Shown piece after piece: positions 59,770 through 61,150 of a DNA stretch of 61,150 nucleotides (positions are counted from its first letter, which is position 1; every line of letters starts with the position of its first letter). Where the stretch lies: contig JAJQEV010000002.1 in the NCBI GenBank assembly GCA_021201475.1, positions 1 to 61,150 of the forward strand. The letters are read 5' to 3'. Both the position numbers and the translations under genes were made by a program. This stretch comes from Clostridiales bacterium. Lineage in GTDB: Bacteria; Bacillota; Clostridia; Oscillospirales; Oscillospiraceae. The notes beneath the pieces are model-generated. The model ran no database searches, was not told where the DNA came from, and worked only from the letters and a program-made list of their open reading frames with translations.

Positions 59770-61150
59770 TTACACTCTCTCCGCAATCTCCTGCTGCACG
59801 TTAGCCAGGAACTCCTCCAGCTTCATCTCGGTGGTGCTGTCGGTAGCCCGGTCGCGGACGGAGATGGTGCCGTTCTCCACTTCCTTCGCGCCGATAATCA
59901 GCATATAGGGCACCCGGTCGATTTGCCGGGCCTCACGGATTTTATAACCGATTTTCTCGCTGCGGCTGTCCAGGGCCACGCGGATGTGGGCGGCTTTCAG
60001 CGCGTCAGTGACGGACTCCGCATAGGCCATGCTCTTCTCGGAGACGGGCAGCACCTTCACCTGGGTGGGAGCCAACCAGGTGGGGAACTTCCCGGCGAAA
60101 TGCTCGGTCAGGATGCCGATGAACCGCTCGATGGAGCCGAAGCAGACCCGGTGAATCATAATGGGACGCTCCCGCTCCCCGTTCTCCGCCACATACTCCA
60201 GGCCGAAGTTCAGCGGCATCTGGAAGTCCAGCTGGATGGTGCCGCACTGCCAGGTGCGTCCCAGGCTGTCCTGGAGGTGGAAGTCGATTTTGGGGCCGTA
60301 GAACGCGCCGTCGCCCTCGTTGACGATATAGGGCATATTCAGCTGCTCCAGGGCGTTCTTCAGGCCGTTGGTGGCGTCCTCCCAGTCCTCATCGGAGCCC
60401 ATGCTGTCCTCAGGACGGGTGGACAGCTCCACAAAGTACTTGAAGCCGAACTTCTCATACACCTCGTTGATGAGATGCACCACACCGGCGATCTCGTCGG
60501 TGATCTGATCCCGGCGCATGAAGATGTGGGCGTCGTCCTGGGTGAAGCAGCGGACGCGGAACAGTCCGTGGAGCTCGCCCCGCTTCTCATGGCGGTGGAC
60601 GAGACCCAGCTCGCCGATGCGGAGGGGCAGGTCGCGATAGCTGTGGGGCTGACTGCGGTAGACCATGACGCCGCCGGGGCAGTTCATGGGCTTGATGCAG
60701 TAGTCCTCCTCGTCGATTTTAGTGGCGTACATATTGTCCTTGTAATGATCCCAGTGGCCGGAGGTCTCCCACAGGCGGCGGTTCATAATCAGGGGTGTGG
60801 AGACCTCCACATAGCCGTCCCGGGTGTGGAGCTCCCGCCAGTAGTCGATGAGCTGGTTCTTGATAATCATGCCGTTGGGCAGGAAGAAGGGGAAGCCCGG
60901 GCCTTCATCGCACATCATAAAGAGGCCCATTTCCTTGCCGATTTTCCGGTGATCCCGCTTCTTGGCCTCCTCCAGCAGCTTCAGGTACTCGTCAAGTTCC
61001 GTCTGGTTGTGGAAGGCGATGCCGTTGATGCGGGTGAGCATCTTGTTATGCTCATCCCCCCGCCAGTACGCGCCGGACACCTTAGTGAGCTTGAAGGCTT
61101 TCAGCGCCTTGGTGTAGGTCAGGTGGGGGCCGACGCACATATCGATATAC
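59770..61150 (-). CDS. thrS: Threonyl-tRNA synthetase (N-terminus outside the window)
   Basis: About 460 C-terminal residues of ThrRS. The open frame continues past the window edge (YID precedes MCVGPHL), so the TGS/editing part and true start are missing. It has the class II core: PGFPFFLPNGM, the zinc-site NCPGGVMVYRSQ, HRHEKRGELHGLFRVR and TQDDAHIF. RPIMIHRVCFGSIERFIGIL is motif 3, and a C-terminal anticodon-binding domain follows. A terminator follows the stop. Confidence 0.96.
   Translation of the reverse strand, partial: YIDMCVGPHLTYTKALKAFKLTKVSGAYWRGDEHNKMLTRINGIAFHNQTELDEYLKLLEEAKKRDHRKIGKEMGLFMMCDEGPGFPFFLPNGMIIKNQLIDYWRELHTRDGYVEVSTPLIMNRRLWETSGHWDHYKDNMYATKIDEEDYCIKPMNCPGGVMVYRSQPHSYRDLPLRIGELGLVHRHEKRGELHGLFRVRCFTQDDAHIFMRRDQITDEIAGVVHLINEVYEKFGFKYFVELSTRPEDSMGSDEDWEDATNGLKNALEQLNMPYIVNEGDGAFYGPKIDFHLQDSLGRTWQCGTIQLDFQMPLNFGLEYVAENGERERPIMIHRVCFGSIERFIGILTEHFAGKFPTWLAPTQVKVLPVSEKSMAYAESVTDALKAAHIRVALDSRSEKIGYKIREARQIDRVPYMLIIGAKEVENGTISVRDRATDSTTEMKLEEFLANVQQEIAERV

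Noticed and set aside
1..61150. CRISPR arrays, rRNA, tRNA genes, prophage or integrase sites
   Set aside because: None was found on reading both strands; regularly spaced repeats and tRNA-like folds were absent. Mobile traces are limited to the transposase remnant and the three repeat copies.

Overview
The window looks like a chromosomal segment of a GC-rich, spore-forming member of the Clostridia, most likely the Oscillospiraceae (Flavonifractor/Oscillibacter/Lawsonibacter-like). The basis is a complete spoIIIAA-AH operon, the Clostridia-type order nusB / TsaD-like / xseA / xseB / ispA / dxs / tlyA / nadK / argR / recN, a T-box before tyrS, and sigma-A promoters of the form TTGACA-17-TATAAT. 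Species placement is inference only. Most of the window is compact housekeeping sequence. Accessory material lies mainly at 1-3430 and 12650-19170.

Layout. 1-506: a frameshifted DDE transposase remnant and one end of an interspersed repeat. 507-3430: a LacI regulator and a GH13 alpha-glucosidase, separated by a second repeat copy. 3593-4849: a membrane protein joining a sigma-factor-like N-terminus to a cyclophilin. 5033-7832: an RluA-type pseudouridine synthase, an orphan PotD-like lipoprotein and an FlK-type thioesterase. 8001-8745: DUF177 and rpmF. 8973-12650: a zinc-ribbon/BIG2 membrane protein divergent from an AAA+ ATPase and a TatD nuclease. 12850-13013: a full repeat copy. 13339-14940: a lipoprotein esterase of lower GC. 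15241-19169: a hydrolase cluster (frameshifted ceramidase, two metallo-beta-lactamase-fold proteins, an HSL-type esterase). 19398-21227: tsaE-tsaB-upp, divergent from a SEDS gene (21385-22596). 22644-25569: glmM, a TagH-like ABC ATPase and a nitroreductase.

25666-30407: spoIIIA operon (reverse strand). 30558-31682: lgt, with a structured leader and a palindromic operator candidate. 31938-39131: a 2397-residue cyclic beta-1,2-glucan synthase-like protein. 39366-43088: ylxM-ffh-rpsP-khpA-rimM-trmD. 43157-46973: tmk-like, DJ-1, mltG, trhP. 47052-56993: the nusB-to-recN operon. 57317-57898: a second nitroreductase. 58073-59678: tyrS with its T-box and promoter. 59770-61150: 3' part of thrS.

Themes are translation and RNA modification (ffh, rpsP, rimM, trmD, rpmF, tyrS, thrS, tsaB/E, tlyA, rluA, trhP), isoprenoid and NADP supply (dxs, ispA, nadK), envelope and peptidoglycan (glmM, mltG, SEDS, lgt, glucan synthase), DNA repair (recN, xseAB) and sporulation. 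The most unusual items are the sigma-like/cyclophilin fusion, the three-copy inverted-repeat family, the giant glucan synthase, the TsaD paralogue in the xseA-nusB operon, and palindromic sites at the lgt and rpsP promoters. No tRNA, rRNA or CRISPR array was found.
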